This document shows, piece by piece, positions 10,369 to 22,379 of a stretch of DNA of 64,000 bases. A program made the position numbers and the translations under genes. Origin of the DNA: Medicago truncatula (Eukaryota; Streptophyta; Magnoliopsida; Fabales; Fabaceae); contig NC_053048.1 in assembly GCF_003473485.1 (NCBI RefSeq), positions 42,838,755-42,902,754 of the forward strand, written 5' to 3'. The notes below the pieces were generated by a model. It saw only the letters and a program-made list of their open reading frames with translations, was not told where the DNA came from and ran no database searches. Positions within the stretch are counted from its first letter, which is position 1. Each line of letters opens with the position of its first letter.

Positions 10369-12356
10369 TGTAACGCCCTAGTCGTTATTTTAATTATTTT
10401 GGATTTTGTGGAGTCGTTTTATGATTTTAGAATAATATTTGTGGATTTTATGGTGTGTTATATTTTATTATATAGTTTATTTTAATAATAATTAGAATAA
10501 GTGAGAATTAGTATTAAATTGGAGTTTTGGGGGTTATGTTAGAATTTATTAGAATTAAGGGGGAGTAATTAAAATAAAGAGAAGTTAAGAAAGGAGTTAA
10601 GAAAGAAAGAAAGAGTCAGAATACGTTTTTACGTGTAACTGTCAGTTTTGGGAGAAAATGAGAGAAGAGCAAGGAGAGCCAAGTCTGTCAATTGTTGTGC
10701 ATTTCTTTCTGCAATTCTAAGGTAAGGGTGAGGTTTACTGCAATTGTATAGGTTCTGAATTCTGATTTTGAGTTTAACAGGTTTTGGTAGAAATTGGAAA
10801 TTTTAGGTTTATGATGATTTAGTGGGTTTTGAGAGTAGAGATTGTGATTCTGATGATAGAAATAGGTTCTGAGTGCATACAGTAATTCATTTCACATCTG
10901 TAAACCAATTTGGGGAGTGGAAGTGAGAAAATTGGGATTTTGGGTAAAATTCTGGGTTCTGGTCGTACTGATATTCATCGCTCGCCGAGGCGAGTAGACC
11001 TTCCCGCCTCGCGAGTGAGCAACTTCATGGCTCGCCTCGCGAGCAGACCCACTCGCCATAGCGAGCAAGCACCTGAGAGATCATGATTTTTGAAGCGTTG
11101 TTATAAGCCGTAATTTGGGTAGTTTTATGTACCTAGATGATTTTAGAGAGGACTGGAGCAAGTTTTAGATTAAAAAGATGAATAGGGAGCTTAGAATTGA
11201 TGATTTAGTGAGAAAAATGTCAAAACTCCCGAGAGCACCATATTTTCGTTCGCCTCGAGTTCGCCTTGAACTCGCCATGGCGAGCAACCCGTTTTCTGAA
11301 CTCGCCATAGCGAGCAGGTATGCTCGCGAGGCGAGTTGCCCAGTTTGCCTTTGTTGATTCTGTTTGTTGATGGTTGATTTATCTTGATGATTAAGCATGG
11401 CTATTATAATGGTGTATTTTTCTGGATGTTCTAAATTGGTTATAATGAATTGATGCTGGCTGGAATGTATGCTTTCATTTAATTAAGTCATACATGAATG
11501 TTGTATTTTGGAGTGGTGAGTCATATACTTATATATGCATAGGTTGGGTTGTATGTAGATATACACAAGTGGGTCAGTTGCATAAGCATAAAAGTGGGAG
11601 AGCTTCGGCTCTGGAACGCCTTGTCGTTCAAAGTGGTGGAGCACTAGTTGCTCAAAGTGGTGTTTAGTGGTGAGGACTTATGTCCTGAAAATGAATGCTT
11701 TAACCATTCTACAGCGGTGAGGGCTACGGTCCTGATTTTGGTACCACATGCATGGGTGTTGTTAGAGGAGTCTTAGTGGAGTGGTGATGAGTTGCATGAG
11801 TCGTTGAGTGGGTTATTAATTACCATTTGTTGATGACATTGAAAATGATGATATTTATATATTGTTGATGAATTATTATGATAGGGTGTTAGATTCAATT
11901 GATGCATTCATTATCTATATTATTGTTGTGAATCTCACCCCTTCTGCTTGAAAATGTTGTCCTTCCTATGGGTAACTTGCAGGTGATCCTGAGTAGTTGG
12001 TGGTGGCTCAAAGTGTCTAGGGCTCTGATACGTGGGATGAGATTTTATCGCTTAATTTCTTTCCTATGTATCAAATTTTGAATATTGCTGTTGTAGCCCT
12101 ATTGATATTGGATTTCCTTGTTGAGGCTTTTATGCCATGAATTTTTATGGAGATTATTTATATTGGGTGTTGTGGTTAATCAAATTGAAAATATTCCGCT
12201 GCAGATTTAATGATAATTTCGAAGGATGTTTAATTAAATAGATTTTTATATTCTATTTAAAATGGTTTTGAAAATGTGATGTGACATGCCCGTTTGGGTT
12301 TTACTCTGATGTTGAATTGTTATAATTTAATTGATTTTGGGAAACGGGGTGTTACA
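10369..12356 (+). mobile_element. Nested 2-kb solo LTR (Gypsy, TGTAAC...GTTACA type)
   Basis: The ends are TGTAACGCC and GGGTGTTACA. The 5-bp TSD TGCAC is present at 10364-10368 and 12357-12361, and removing the element rejoins GTGCAC to GGTTCT exactly as in the related LTR at 3375-3385. There is no internal coding sequence, so it is a solo LTR. The end type and size resemble Tekay/Del-like chromovirus LTRs; the lineage is an inference. Confidence 0.75.
10978..11338. repeat. Cluster of short GC-rich palindromes (CTCGCCATGGCGAG type)
   Basis: Two patches (about 10978-11070 and 11250-11338) inside the AT-rich solo LTR hold at least eight copies of CTCGCC...GGCGAG or GCTCGC...GCGAGC palindromic units with variable spacers. 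They stand out sharply from the surrounding base composition. Confidence 0.75.
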
Positions 12357-13479
12357 TGCACGGTTCTACCGAAGTAGTAAAAAGAGTATCGTTCCGACAG
12401 GGAGTTGTGAATTCAATTAACTTTAAATAATGATTAGATGAGAGTTTGAGATTATAAAGTTTGGATTTTTAACATAATGAAAATAACAATAATAATAATA
12501 ATAAATGTGTCTTGGAATCATGGTGCATCATGGTGACAAATCCTTCACAAACCAAACTATTAAACCTACAACCTTATGTTAGACTTAACTTCTAAAGACA
12601 AGTTTCTCTTATGTTCCTCTAGCAATCAAGCCTATTTCACTGACTTGATTACTATTAGATTTTGGTTCCTTTTAGCAACCAAGCCTATTTCGCTGACTTG
12701 ATTACTATTAGAATCGTTGAAGTTCGAAACTTATATGTCTCAAGGATTGCAAAGACTATTTCGCTGCCTTTACAATCCTTGTCTAAATTCACTTGTTCGA
12801 ATATCAAAACTCCACTTTCGTTTTATGAATTGATATTTGTGATGATGGATTAACAATTATCAAACCCTCCACTTTCGTTTCCACAGTTTGATAATGGTTA
12901 ATTCATGTTAAAACAGTGAATTCAGATTAGAGATTAGGGTTACATAAGATTAGAGTTAAAGCTTGGTTTGATTAGGATTATCTCATTAGACTTATCCAAC
13001 AATCCCAAGACAAGAGAAGTCTACTCACTAACGTTCATTGTAGACATAGAAGAGAAGAAGAAGATGAACATAAAATAAAGGGGAACTTTTATTCAAAGAA
13101 ACAATTGTCACTTATTATTTCAGAGAACAAAAGATGAATATTTGTGATGGCTAGCTACTCTATTTATAGTATATATCGACTTAAAACCTAAGCAATACAT
13201 CACTAGAATGTTCCACAAAAAACCAAGGGCTTTTAGGTCAGAAATAAACTAATAGGCAGCTTGTCCGGAAAGCAAAAGCAGCAAAAGGACTAAAGTTGGG
13301 CGCGCCTCTTGTATATATTTGTACAAGATCTTTAAATTCTTTGCACAGGATATTTTTGTATGAGATATTCATATTTTTATCCTCAATCCGTGCACCAGAT
13401 ATTTTTGTATAAGATCTTTTATATTTTTGGCACAAATCAGCTCCAGTTCTCCTTTCTTTTGCTCCAAGACTCAATCTTT

Positions 13480-13915
13480 AGAATATTCAGTCGTTGGAGG
13501 ACTTGTTGAGAGTTTGTGTACTTGAGCAAGGAGGAACTTGGGATAGTCATCTTCTATTGATCGAGTTCACTTATAATAACAGTTACCATTCTAGTATTGG
13601 AATGGCACCGTTCGAAGCGTTGTATGGTCGGAGATGCAGAACTCCGTTGTGTTGGTATGAGTCTGGCGATAGTGTAGTACTGGGACCAGACATTGTTCAA
13701 CAAACTACTGAGAAGGTTAAGTTGATTAGAGAAAAGATGAAGGCGTCGCAGAGTAGACAAAAGAGTTATCATGATAAGCGTAGGAAGGATCTTGAGTTTC
13801 AAGAAGGGGACCATGTGTTTTTGAGAGTCACTCCTGTGACTAGTGTATGACGTGCGCTAAAATCAAAGAAACTGGCCTCTTTGAAAATCCATCAGGGGTC
13901 ATATGATCAGTCAAT
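13480..13915 (+). pseudogene. Ty3/Gypsy integrase C-terminal fragment
   Basis: The plus-strand reading includes IEFTYNNSYHSSIGM, APFEALYGRRCRTPL and KSYHDKRRKDLEFQEGDHVF, the end of a Gypsy integrase core and the start of its C-terminal GPY/F-type module. It begins abruptly at the truncated LTR. A frameshift at about 13848 moves the continuation (RALKSKKL) into another frame before similarity fades. It carries no LTRs of its own, so it is a relic, probably of a chromovirus (Tekay/Del-type) element. Confidence 0.85.
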
Positions 13916-14399
13916 AGGGAAGGGGTATGTCTGGGTGTGAGTTTGGTCTGTCTAGGTGTCATATTGACCATCATGGTCTCTTGCTCCCTAGAGGTCCATG
14001 TGCCCCCTCTATCTCCCCTCCAACACCAAAGCTACTGGTATGTCCTGTCAGGCATATCAGGCAACATTGGTTTCTTCTTCACCGTATAGCTTATGTAATA
14101 AGATAAGATTAGAAATAGATTTGGGATCTTATGTAAAAAGCTTGAAAATTATTGTAATGTATTGTTCATATATTAATAAAATGAGTTGTTTTAAAACAAA
14201 TGAGTTTTTTTATATATTGTTTTTTTATTTCTGTTTTTAATTTTATTTGCATTTTATGTTATGAATTTTAAAGCTTAAAATTGAAAAGGAGCATTCCGGA
14301 TTTTAAAATCCAAATGCATATGCAATATTCTAACAATTCATTTCGGAAAACTAAATCCGGACAAGGGGTAAAATTGGAAGAAGAAAAAATAGCGCCGCG
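13916..14399. other. Spacer without a recognisable gene
   Basis: Low-complexity and AT-rich sequence with scattered short open frames. It replaces the kinase-2 to LRR part that CNL pseudogene A2 should have here, so it marks a deletion or insertion boundary. I see no LTR or TIR. Confidence 0.4.
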
Positions 14400-14577
14400 A
14401 GGAAAATCATCGGGTGGGAAAAGTAGAACTATTTTTATAATTATTTGTCTGATGTCAAAATCATGAGACACAAGCCCATATCTTCAACCCAAAAAGTCGA
14501 TCCACCATCTTATCATTGAACACCAAGTTTGCAAGTGTGGTCTTCCCCAAGCCACCAATTCCTAGTATGGGAATAAC

Positions 14578-14854
14578 TGTTGGTTTTATGACTGAAAGAT
14601 GAAAAACGTAGGAGAATAGAAAAGGAAGTTGCAGGTTGAGTGGAAATAGGAATACAGTTTTTCATTATGACAGAAGCAGTACGCTTAATAATTTAAAAAC
14701 AAAACTGAACAACACACGTTGCCAATACTTCAGCAAGTAACAACTACTTGCTCCTAAAATGTAGGAACACTAATTGACTAAAAATAACTGATAGAGAATA
14801 AAATAAACATAAACAAAAGCCACATAATGCAGTCCTAAAAGCAAATAATTAACA
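14578..14854 (-). repeat. Copia 3' LTR (277 bp)
   Basis: Plus-strand reading starts TGTTGGTTTTATGACTG and ends AATAATTAACA. It differs from the 5' LTR by CG versus CA near 14671 and C versus G near 14814. It lies directly downstream of the polypurine tract in element orientation. Confidence 0.95.
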
Positions 14855-14866
14855 CTCCTCCTTGCT
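14855..14866 (-). promoter_or_regulatory. Copia polypurine tract
   Basis: On the minus strand the purine-rich AAGCAAGGAGGAG lies between the pol stop codon and the 3' LTR, where plus-strand DNA synthesis is primed in LTR retroelements. Confidence 0.75.
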
Positions 14867-17800
14867 TTAGGATCTGCAAACTCCAATTTTCTGCCTTAAG
14901 AACTCAAACTTGCTAACAGGAAGTGGTTTTGTAAATAAATCTGCCAGTTGCTCTTCTGATCTGCAATAAAGCAAAGTGACTTCTCCACTTTGTTGAACCT
15001 CTCTTAAGAAGTAGAGCTTAATGTTGAAATGTTTAGTCTTCCCATGACATACTGGATCCTTTGAAATTGCAATTGCTGCCTGACTGTCGACAAAGATTTT
15101 TGTCTTATCATTCTGTTGGATATCTAAATCACATAAAACCTTTTTTAACCATAAAACTTGATTTGCAGCAGCTGTTGCTGCTATGAATTCAGCTTCTGCA
15201 GTGGATTGTGCTACAATCTCTTGCTTCTTTGTGCACCATGAGAACATTCCTGAGCCTAGGCTGAAACAATACCTCGAAGTACTCTTCATGTCATCAACAG
15301 ATCCAGCCCAATCACTATCAGAGAATCCATACAACTTGAACTCTTGACATTTTTCAAATTTGACGCCAAAATCAATAGTACCTTTAATATACCTCAGTAT
15401 TCTTTTTGCTGCTATCAAATGCATTTCACTAGCACAATGCATAAACCGAGAGAGAAGACTTACAGCAAATAGAATATCTGGCCTTGTTGCTGTGAGATAC
15501 ATTAAACATCCAATCAAGCTCCTATAATATCCTTCGTCAATTTTATCAGCACCATCTTCCTTGCTAAACTTTTCCTTTTGGTTCATTGGTGTGCTAACTA
15601 CTTTGCACTCCTCCATCTGAAATTTCTTCAATATTTCTTTTGCATATTTTTTTTGGCAAATGAACACCTCATTTTCATTTTGCTTGATTTCAACACCAAG
15701 AAAGTAAGTCATAAGACCAAGATCGATCATTTCAAAAACCTTCATCATTTCTTGTTTGAACTCTTCAACCAGCCTTGTATCATCTCCGGTCAGTAACATA
15801 TCATCAACATAGAGAGAAACTATCAGAACATTGTTTCCCTTATGCTTCACATAAAGAGTTGACTCGGATAAGCTTTTCTCAAAGCCTATGTTCAACAGAT
15901 GATCATTTATCCTACTGTACCAAGCTCTTGGTGCTTGTTTTAAGCCATAAAGAGCCTTTTTGAGTAGATAAACTTTATCTTCTTTACCTTGCACCACGAA
16001 TCCCTCAGGCTGCTCCACATATATTTCTTCCTGTAAAACTCCATTTAGAAAGCCTGATTTGACATCTAACTGAAAGACTTTCTAGCCCTTTTGAGCAGCA
16101 ATTGCCAACACCAATCTAATTGTATCCAATCTTGACACAGGTGCAAAAGTGTCAGAATAATCAACACCAAAAATCTGTGCATACCCTTTAACTACAAGTC
16201 TGGCCTTGTATTTATTGATTGAGCAATTTGCATTTAGTTTTGTTCTAAAAACCCATTTAACTCCAATGATTTTTCTATCTTCAGGCCTGTCAACTAGTTC
16301 TCATGTCTTGTTTTTCTGAATCATTGACATCTCCTCCTCCATTGCATTTTTCCACTTTAGATCTTTTAATGCTTCCTCACAACATGCAGGTTCGCATATT
16401 GCTACATTGCACCTTTGATATATGTCGGACATCAACCTTATGCCTCTAATGGGAGGATCATCTTCTAATTCATTCTGACACAACTCTGTTGTTTGCTTTT
16501 CAAGATGATCATTTTCAATATTGTTGAAAGATCCAATTGTTCTTTGCGGATTCTTTCAGTCCCATTGTTGATCTTCATTAAAATGCACATCTCTAGAGAC
16601 AGTCACCTTTCCACTTTGAGGATGATACACTTTTTAGGCTTTGGAAACTGAACTATAGCCCACAAAGATGCCCGGAATTGCTTTCTTGTCAAGTTTGTCA
16701 CGCTTAACCTGTGGAACATGCGCAAAACAAACACAACCAAACACTTTAAGAAAGGATAGTGAAGGCTTATACCCATACCAAGCTTCAAAAGGAGTTTTAT
16801 CTTTCAAAGCCTTCGAAGGAAGTCGGTTTTGAAGAAAAACTGCCGTGTTTGCCGCTTCTGCCCAAAAATGTTTAGGCATCTCCTTCTCATGCAACATACA
16901 TCTAGCCATCTCCATTACATATCTATTTCTCCTTTCACTAACTCCATTTTGTTGTGGCGTATATGGTGTTGTGAGTTGATGTTCAATTCCAGCTTCTTCA
17001 CAAAACAAATTGAATTGTGTTGATGTATACTCCTTGCCATTATCAGACCTCAAAAATTGAATCTTGCAACCGCTTTGATTTTCCACCATTTTTTTGAACT
17101 TTACAAATACTCCAACCACTTCATGCTTGAATTTCAAGAAAAAAAATCCAGCACATTCTTGTAAAATCATCTATGAAGAGAATAAAGTAGAGACTACCTT
17201 GTAATGATGTTGTTCTTTGAGGTCCTGCCACATCAGTGTGAATGAGTTGCAACTTCTGAGAGGCTCTCCAAGTTGTTTTGGGAAATGGTAATCTGTTTTG
17301 TTTACCAAATTGACAAGCATTGCAATTTGGCAAATGATTGGACAGTATCGGTAGACCTCTCGTCATGTCTTTCTTTTCCATGTTTAACATTCTTTGAATA
17401 TGACAATGACCAAGTCGCTTGTGCCAAAGTTCTGTCGAACTAACATGGGTGACATAACCTGTTTGCTCCTCCTCGGTTGGATCAAATGAGAAGCTTTTAA
17501 GCCTCATTTTAACCTTTAAAATCTCTTGACCAGTTGTGTCAAAAATAGCACAATGTTGATCTTCAAAAGATACTTTAAATCCTTTTTCTATTAACTGACC
17601 CACACTAAGCAAGTTTTGGTCAATATCAGGTACATAAAGAACATCTGAGATTGTTTTTATACCTGAAGTTGTTGAAATTAGGATGGTTCCTTTTCCTTTT
17701 GCAGCAATATAACTACCATTCCCAATTCTGACATTTGAAACTTTGGCAGGCTTTAAATCCTTGAAAAGAGTTTTATCATGTGTCATATGGTTTGTACAAC

Positions 17801-18225
17801 CACTATCAATCAACCAACATTCTGAGCTGCTCCTCGTTGAATAACAAGATGCTGTAAACATATGATCTTCTTCATCTTGCTCAACAACTTGGGCATTGAC
17901 TTCATTTTGTTGAGACTTGCCTTTGCATATCACCGCTTCGTGTCCAAGCTGATTGCAGTTGTTGCATTTTGCATCTGGTCTTTTCCAACATCTGAATGGC
18001 GGATGACCCAATTTTCCACAGTGCTCACAAGGAGGAAAATTTTTCCTTTTTACCTTATCTTTGCTTTGGTTGCTTGCAGTACTTCCAACTACATGATGTT
18101 TGGCTGGTAAAGCACCTTCAACCACATGATCTTGCCTCATGAGCCTTCGTTGCTCTTGAGCCTGCAAAGCATGTAACACTGCTGCTAAGGTGATCTTTGA
18201 CAAATCTTTTGTGTTCTCCAAGGTG
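14867..18225 (-). pseudogene. Copia gag-pol (zinc knuckles to RNase H), with stops and a frameshift
   Basis: Domains on the minus strand: end of gag with two CCHC knuckles (CEHCGKLGHPPFRC and CNNCNQLGHEAVIC, about 18030-17930); protease active site DSG in WLIDSGCTNHM; GAG-pre-integrase (LWHKRLGHCH); integrase with [12 protein letters not shown]; reverse transcriptase with YVDDML; RNase H ending near LADLFTKPLP. Breaks: one extra T in a run of eight near 17141 shifts the frame in integrase; stops at 16634-16636, 16556-16558, 16301-16303 and 16084-16086. The last three sit where the family has tryptophan. The open stretch 14867-16018 (RT and RNase H) is undamaged. The domain order identifies Copia; I do not assign a lineage. 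Confidence 0.93.
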
Positions 18226-18230
18226 GTTAT

Positions 18231-21200
18231 TGTTGTACCCTGATTTTGGACCTAAAAATACTCGTTCAAATTTCTTTTTTTTAACACTGATATTTGTCAA
18301 TTCTCTGTTATTTTACTCTGAATCTTTACTCTCTTTTTAAACGTATTTTTACTGCCTCTGTCTTTTCTGGCATTACAAGTCATTTAAGAACTCTCTGAAA
18401 CGTCGCACTACTTTTTCTTGCATTTTATTTCAAAAATCATACAAAAGGGTATTTTGGTCATTTCCTGCAGTGGAACCCATTTTAGTCCCTGTGTTTGCCT
18501 CTGAGTCTTTTCAACTTGTCTGTACAAATCATTGTTGAGTCTTTGTTTAAAAATCATTTCAAAAATTGCATTTGAGTCAGTTTGGATCAGTTTAGTCCCT
18601 AGGGGCATTTTGGTCTTTTCCTGTCAAAATTTCGGCAGGGAGGTATTTTAAAATACCTCATGTCAGTAATTGGTTCGTTTTAGTCCTTTTGTTGATTTTA
18701 TTTTTTGTTTCACTTTACGTTTTTTCAAATTACCAATTTTAATCCAATTTTATTTTAATTTGCATTTTAGTCCAAAACTTTTCAAATTGCATTTAGGTCC
18801 TTTTTTTAATTGCGGTCCAGTCCTCCAATTTTCTCATTTTTTGCAGGAAAGTCCCTAAGTCCAAAAACAGGTGTCCTTTTCCCATTAGGTCTCAAATACA
18901 CATGGCAGGCTATAAATAGTAAAGGTGTCAGATCAATCAGAAGAATCAGTGCCAACTCACAAACAGAATTTCGAGGGAAGAACACCAAGAACAAATCATC
19001 ACCAAATCAACAGATCCGAACCAGATCTGCTCAAAACCAACTCCGATCATCACCAAATCAACGAATCCGAACCGGATTCACTCAAAACCACCTCGAATCA
19101 TCACATCAACACCAAAATCGTACCGGATTTTCGAGCAAAAACAACACCAACGGAAGCTATAGCGCGCGCGAAGGAGAAGAGGAGAGATTCGAAGTTTTCC
19201 GAATATCTTTTTTCTCCGTTCTACGACAGAGGTAACGCGTTTCTCCTCCCTTTCTAAGTCATTTCCGCGCGTTTCTTGCTTGAAATTGCATGTGAAAAAG
19301 TTTGTTACGGGTAAAGATTTGTAGATCTAGGCTTTTGTGTTCGGATTTTGGAAATTTTGAGGCCGGATTCGGACTCTAGAGAGAAAAGGATATCTAGATC
19401 CGTAGTTATTTTTCAAAAAAAGTGTGAAATTTTTTTCGAAGTTCAAGTGTAGATCTAGCCCAAATCTCTCAGCCCTTTCTAAAACTAGTGCCGGATTTGT
19501 GTAGAGGAGGAGGAGACGAAGCTTTTGGTATAAAAATTTTGAAAAAAAAAAAAGAAAAAAAGCTCCGACGCGGCGGCGCTCAGGCCGGCCACCGCGCCGG
19601 AGCAACTCCGGCCACCTTCGCCGGCGAGCTTCTTAGAGAGAGGGGAGAGCTTGTGTAACTTAGAGAGAGAAGGAGATTTGTTTTTGTGAGTTTTTTGTGT
19701 GAGTTTTCCTTATATAGCTCCTCTGTTCCCACGCGCGCGCGTGCGTGCTCTTGTTGTGCTTCCTCACGTTGTGAGCCCTCAGATCCGGATCGTTCCAAGA
19801 TCTGAGGGCTGTTGTGCATCTCTTTTCCTGATTGTATGTATGAGTGGCCTTTGACGTTCATGTGACCTCAAGGCTAGACCGTTGGATCTCAGATCCAACG
19901 ATCCAGGATGCTCTTGGGTGGATTCATGTGTGTGTAGTCATTTAAGGTCTTTTGTGTTCCTGTTTCTTTAAAACTCTTTGATTTGGAGCATTTTGATCTA
20001 ATGGTTGTGATGAGATCTTGAGGTTTAAATCTGGACCTCTGGATTCATCCAACGGTCCAGATTAAACCCTGCTGAGTTTTTTTTTATTTCTTTTTTTTAA
20101 CTGTTTTTTTTTTCTTTTTTTCTTTTTAAAATACTGTTTTTACACCTTTTTTGACATTTTTGTGTTTAGAAAAATTCCTAAAAATTCCTATATATTTCTT
20201 GATGTATTTTGTTTTTATTTTTTTTTCTTTTCTTTTTCTTTTTGATTGTTTCTTTTTCTTTTTCATGATTAAAATTGATAAAAATATATGTGCTTTTTTT
20301 TTGTGTTAAGAAATAAAGTGTAAAATATTCCTATAATTGTGTTATAATGCTTGGCTTGTATGTGTCCTTATTATCCTCACATTATAGCTCAAAATCAAAC
20401 CTCTTTAACATTGCTATGATGAGAGAATTACAGGTCATGTGCATGTCTAAGTGTTGTAACCAATTCTAGGTATATTTTGCCATTTTATTTCATTTCATTG
20501 CTCTTTTCTTTTTTGCTATTCTATTCAATTTTGTTTACCTTTTTTTTTTATCATTTTCATGCCTTATATCACTAACCATTTCATTTCATGTTTCATTCAT
20601 CCCATGAGCATCTCACCTCTTTCATTTCAATTTCTCATAGTTTAGGCATTATCTCTTTTTTTCTTTTCTTCTTCATTTCTATACCAAATGGGCTTGTAAT
20701 AATTTTAGGTAGATTAGTTTCCTTTTAATTCCTTGCAAGACCATAGCATGTATTTAGGACTCGATGTAAAGGACTATGGACATTATAAGTGATGTACACC
20801 GACACGAGCACCGACACATGCACACACCCCACATGGATATTCTAGATGCATGATTAGGGAATGTATGTTTAGATGTATGTTTAGGTTTTACAACGCTTAG
20901 ACAAAAATCATTTTCCCAAAAAATGCGAATAACCTCACTTGAAAACCTTTTTCTAAAATAGGAGTCAAAACTCCTCATTTTCCTTTTGTTTTCTTAAGTA
21001 AAAAAAAAATCTCAATGAATTTTAATCATACTTAGACTTTATTTTGCAAAATAACTACTTCCACCTCACATTTTCCAAATCTCATGCCCTTGAGGCCTCT
21101 CATTTCCATTCTTCAAAATTCCTTTTTCAAACTTAAAATCAACCAACAAAAAACAAAAGCAATTTTCGAGAATGAACTATGTTTGGTTTTGATCCCTTAA

Positions 21201-21536
21201 AAGGGTACGTAGGCAATGAGTTAAAACTCCTCCAAGCCAAGTAAAATAAAATCTCAATCATCTTCTCTCCTCCCATTCTTCACTCGAATAAAATTTCTTT
21301 TTTAAATAAGTAGGCAATAAAAATAAAGCGTAGAAATAAACTTAGGAGAACGGTTCTTATGGAATACCATAATCGTTCCGGGTGCCTAACACCTTCCCGT
21401 AGCGAAAACGACCCCCGAACTTAGAATCTAAGGGTTTTTTTCTCAATTTTGCCCTTCCCAAGAAAAAATAGAGAATATCAAAGATTGAAAGGTTCAAGCC
21501 TAATTAATGACTTGACACCCGAAAATCGCGATAACA
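18231..21536 (+). mobile_element. 3.3-kb solo LTR (Ogre/Tat-like Gypsy) nested in Copia gag
   Basis: The ends are TGTTGTACCCTG and CGCGATAACA. The 5-bp TSD GTTAT lies at 18226-18230 and 21537-21541. Gag reads continuously if the element and one GTTAT are ignored. The length, the opening TGTTGTACCC...GGACCTAAAAATAC and the closing GGTGCCTAACACCTTCCC motif resemble legume Ogre LTRs. There is a GC-rich patch at 19560-19640 and short hairpins at 19780-19915. The many small ORFs in it have no recognisable product. Confidence 0.75.
18911..18919 (+). promoter_or_regulatory. TATA box of the Ogre-like LTR
   Basis: TATAAATAG lies about 680 bp into the LTR, followed by a purine-rich leader. It supports plus orientation of the LTR, opposite to the host Copia element. 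Confidence 0.5.
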
Positions 21537-21541
21537 GTTAT

Positions 21542-22063
21542 TGATGCTTCATATCTCTCAGGCACCGTAACCAGAATTTTTTCAACAATTCTGGAATCAG
21601 CAAATTGAGTGCCGAGTAACCTAACCTTGTTTGCAGTGGAAAGCAATCTGTCAGAGTAATCTTTGATTGTCTCAGACTCTTTCATTTTCTGCATCTCAAA
21701 TTCCCTCATCAAATTCAGCACTTGCATGCCTCGAATCCTCTCATCCCCCGCGTATTCTTCCTTCAAATAGTCCTAGATTTCTTTGGCTGTTTTGAGGGTC
21801 ATAATTCTCGTGAAAACATTTTGTGAAACACTGGAGTAAAGAACAGATTTTGCCTTTGCCTTCCGAGTTTTTCTCTCCTTGTGATATTTTAATTGAGCCA
21901 TGGTAGGATTATTCGGCAGCGGAAGAACTTCACAATCCTCTTCAACGGCCTCCCAAACATCCAAAGCCTCTAGGTAAGACTCCATTCTTACTGCCCAAAG
22001 GTCATAGTTCTCCCCATCAAAGACGGGAGGAGCAACATGTGAGAAACTTGTTTCAGTTTCCAT
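21542..22063 (-). pseudogene. Copia gag, N-terminal part
   Basis: The ATG at 22063 opens METETSFSHVAPPVFDG, the usual Copia gag start with the FDGxNYxxW motif. The reading runs to YEASIT, where the Ogre-like LTR splits it. A TAG stop at 21773-21775 follows AKEI, where relatives have tryptophan. After it the frame is open (DYLKEEYAGDERIRG). Gag forms the nucleocapsid-like particle that packages element RNA. Confidence 0.9.
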
Positions 22064-22087
22064 TTTCACAGGTCCTGTAAGATGATA

Positions 22088-22099
22088 GCTCTGCTACCA
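22088..22099 (-). promoter_or_regulatory. Copia primer-binding site (initiator tRNA-Met type)
   Basis: On the minus strand TGGTAGCAGAGC lies three bases inside the 5' LTR. It matches the usual plant Copia site TGGTATCAGAGC, complementary to the initiator tRNA-Met 3' end, with one mismatch. Confidence 0.85.
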
Positions 22100-22102
22100 A
22101 TT

Positions 22103-22379
22103 TGTTGGTTTTATGACTGAAAGATGAAAAACGTAGGAGAATAGAAAAGGAAGTTGCAGGTTGAGTGGAAATAGGAATACAGTTTTTCATTATGACAGAA
22201 GCAGTACACTTAATAATTTAAAAACAAAACTGAACAACACACGTTGCCAATACTTCAGCAAGTAACAACTACTTGCTCCTAAAATGTAGGAACACTAATT
22301 GACTAAAAATAACTGATAGAGAATAAAATAAACATAAAGAAAAGCCACATAATGCAGTCCTAAAAGCAAATAATTAACA
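22103..22379 (-). repeat. Copia 5' LTR (277 bp)
   Basis: It is near-identical to 14578-14854 (two visible differences) and carries the element's promoter in minus orientation. It abuts the ATAAC target duplication. Confidence 0.95.

Larger units (their letters stand above)
10344..13479 (-). mobile_element. Truncated Athila-like LTR, interrupted by a second solo LTR
   Basis: It starts TGATGAGATAAAACTGC and, after the insertion at 10369-12356, continues with GGTTCTACCGAAGTAGT and ATCGTTCCGACAGGGAG. This is the reverse complement of the LTR at 2185-3400. Similarity to that copy continues to about 13479 (GCTCCAAGACTCAATC, then GAATATTCA) and stops about 125 bp short of the expected end, where Gypsy integrase sequence begins. 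The middle part (about 13290-13430) differs from the other copy. Confidence 0.6.
14578..22379 (-). mobile_element. Full-length Ty1/Copia retrotransposon, decayed coding region
   Basis: The 7802-bp element is flanked by the 5-bp TSD ATAAC (14573-14577 and 22380-22384) and bounded by 277-bp LTRs. Reading on the minus strand: 5' LTR, tRNA-Met-type primer site, gag, two zinc knuckles, protease, integrase, reverse transcriptase and RNase H (the Copia order), polypurine tract, 3' LTR. 3306 bp of it is a nested solo LTR (18231-21536); the original length was about 4.5 kb. The LTRs differ at only two positions I can see, so insertion was recent, yet the coding region has several stops and a frameshift. 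Confidence 0.95.

Noticed and set aside
18810..19861. Several 90-140-codon ORFs around 19 kb, some arginine- and serine-rich
   Set aside because: They lie inside the Ogre-like solo LTR, have no domain or conserved motif, and overlap in several frames.
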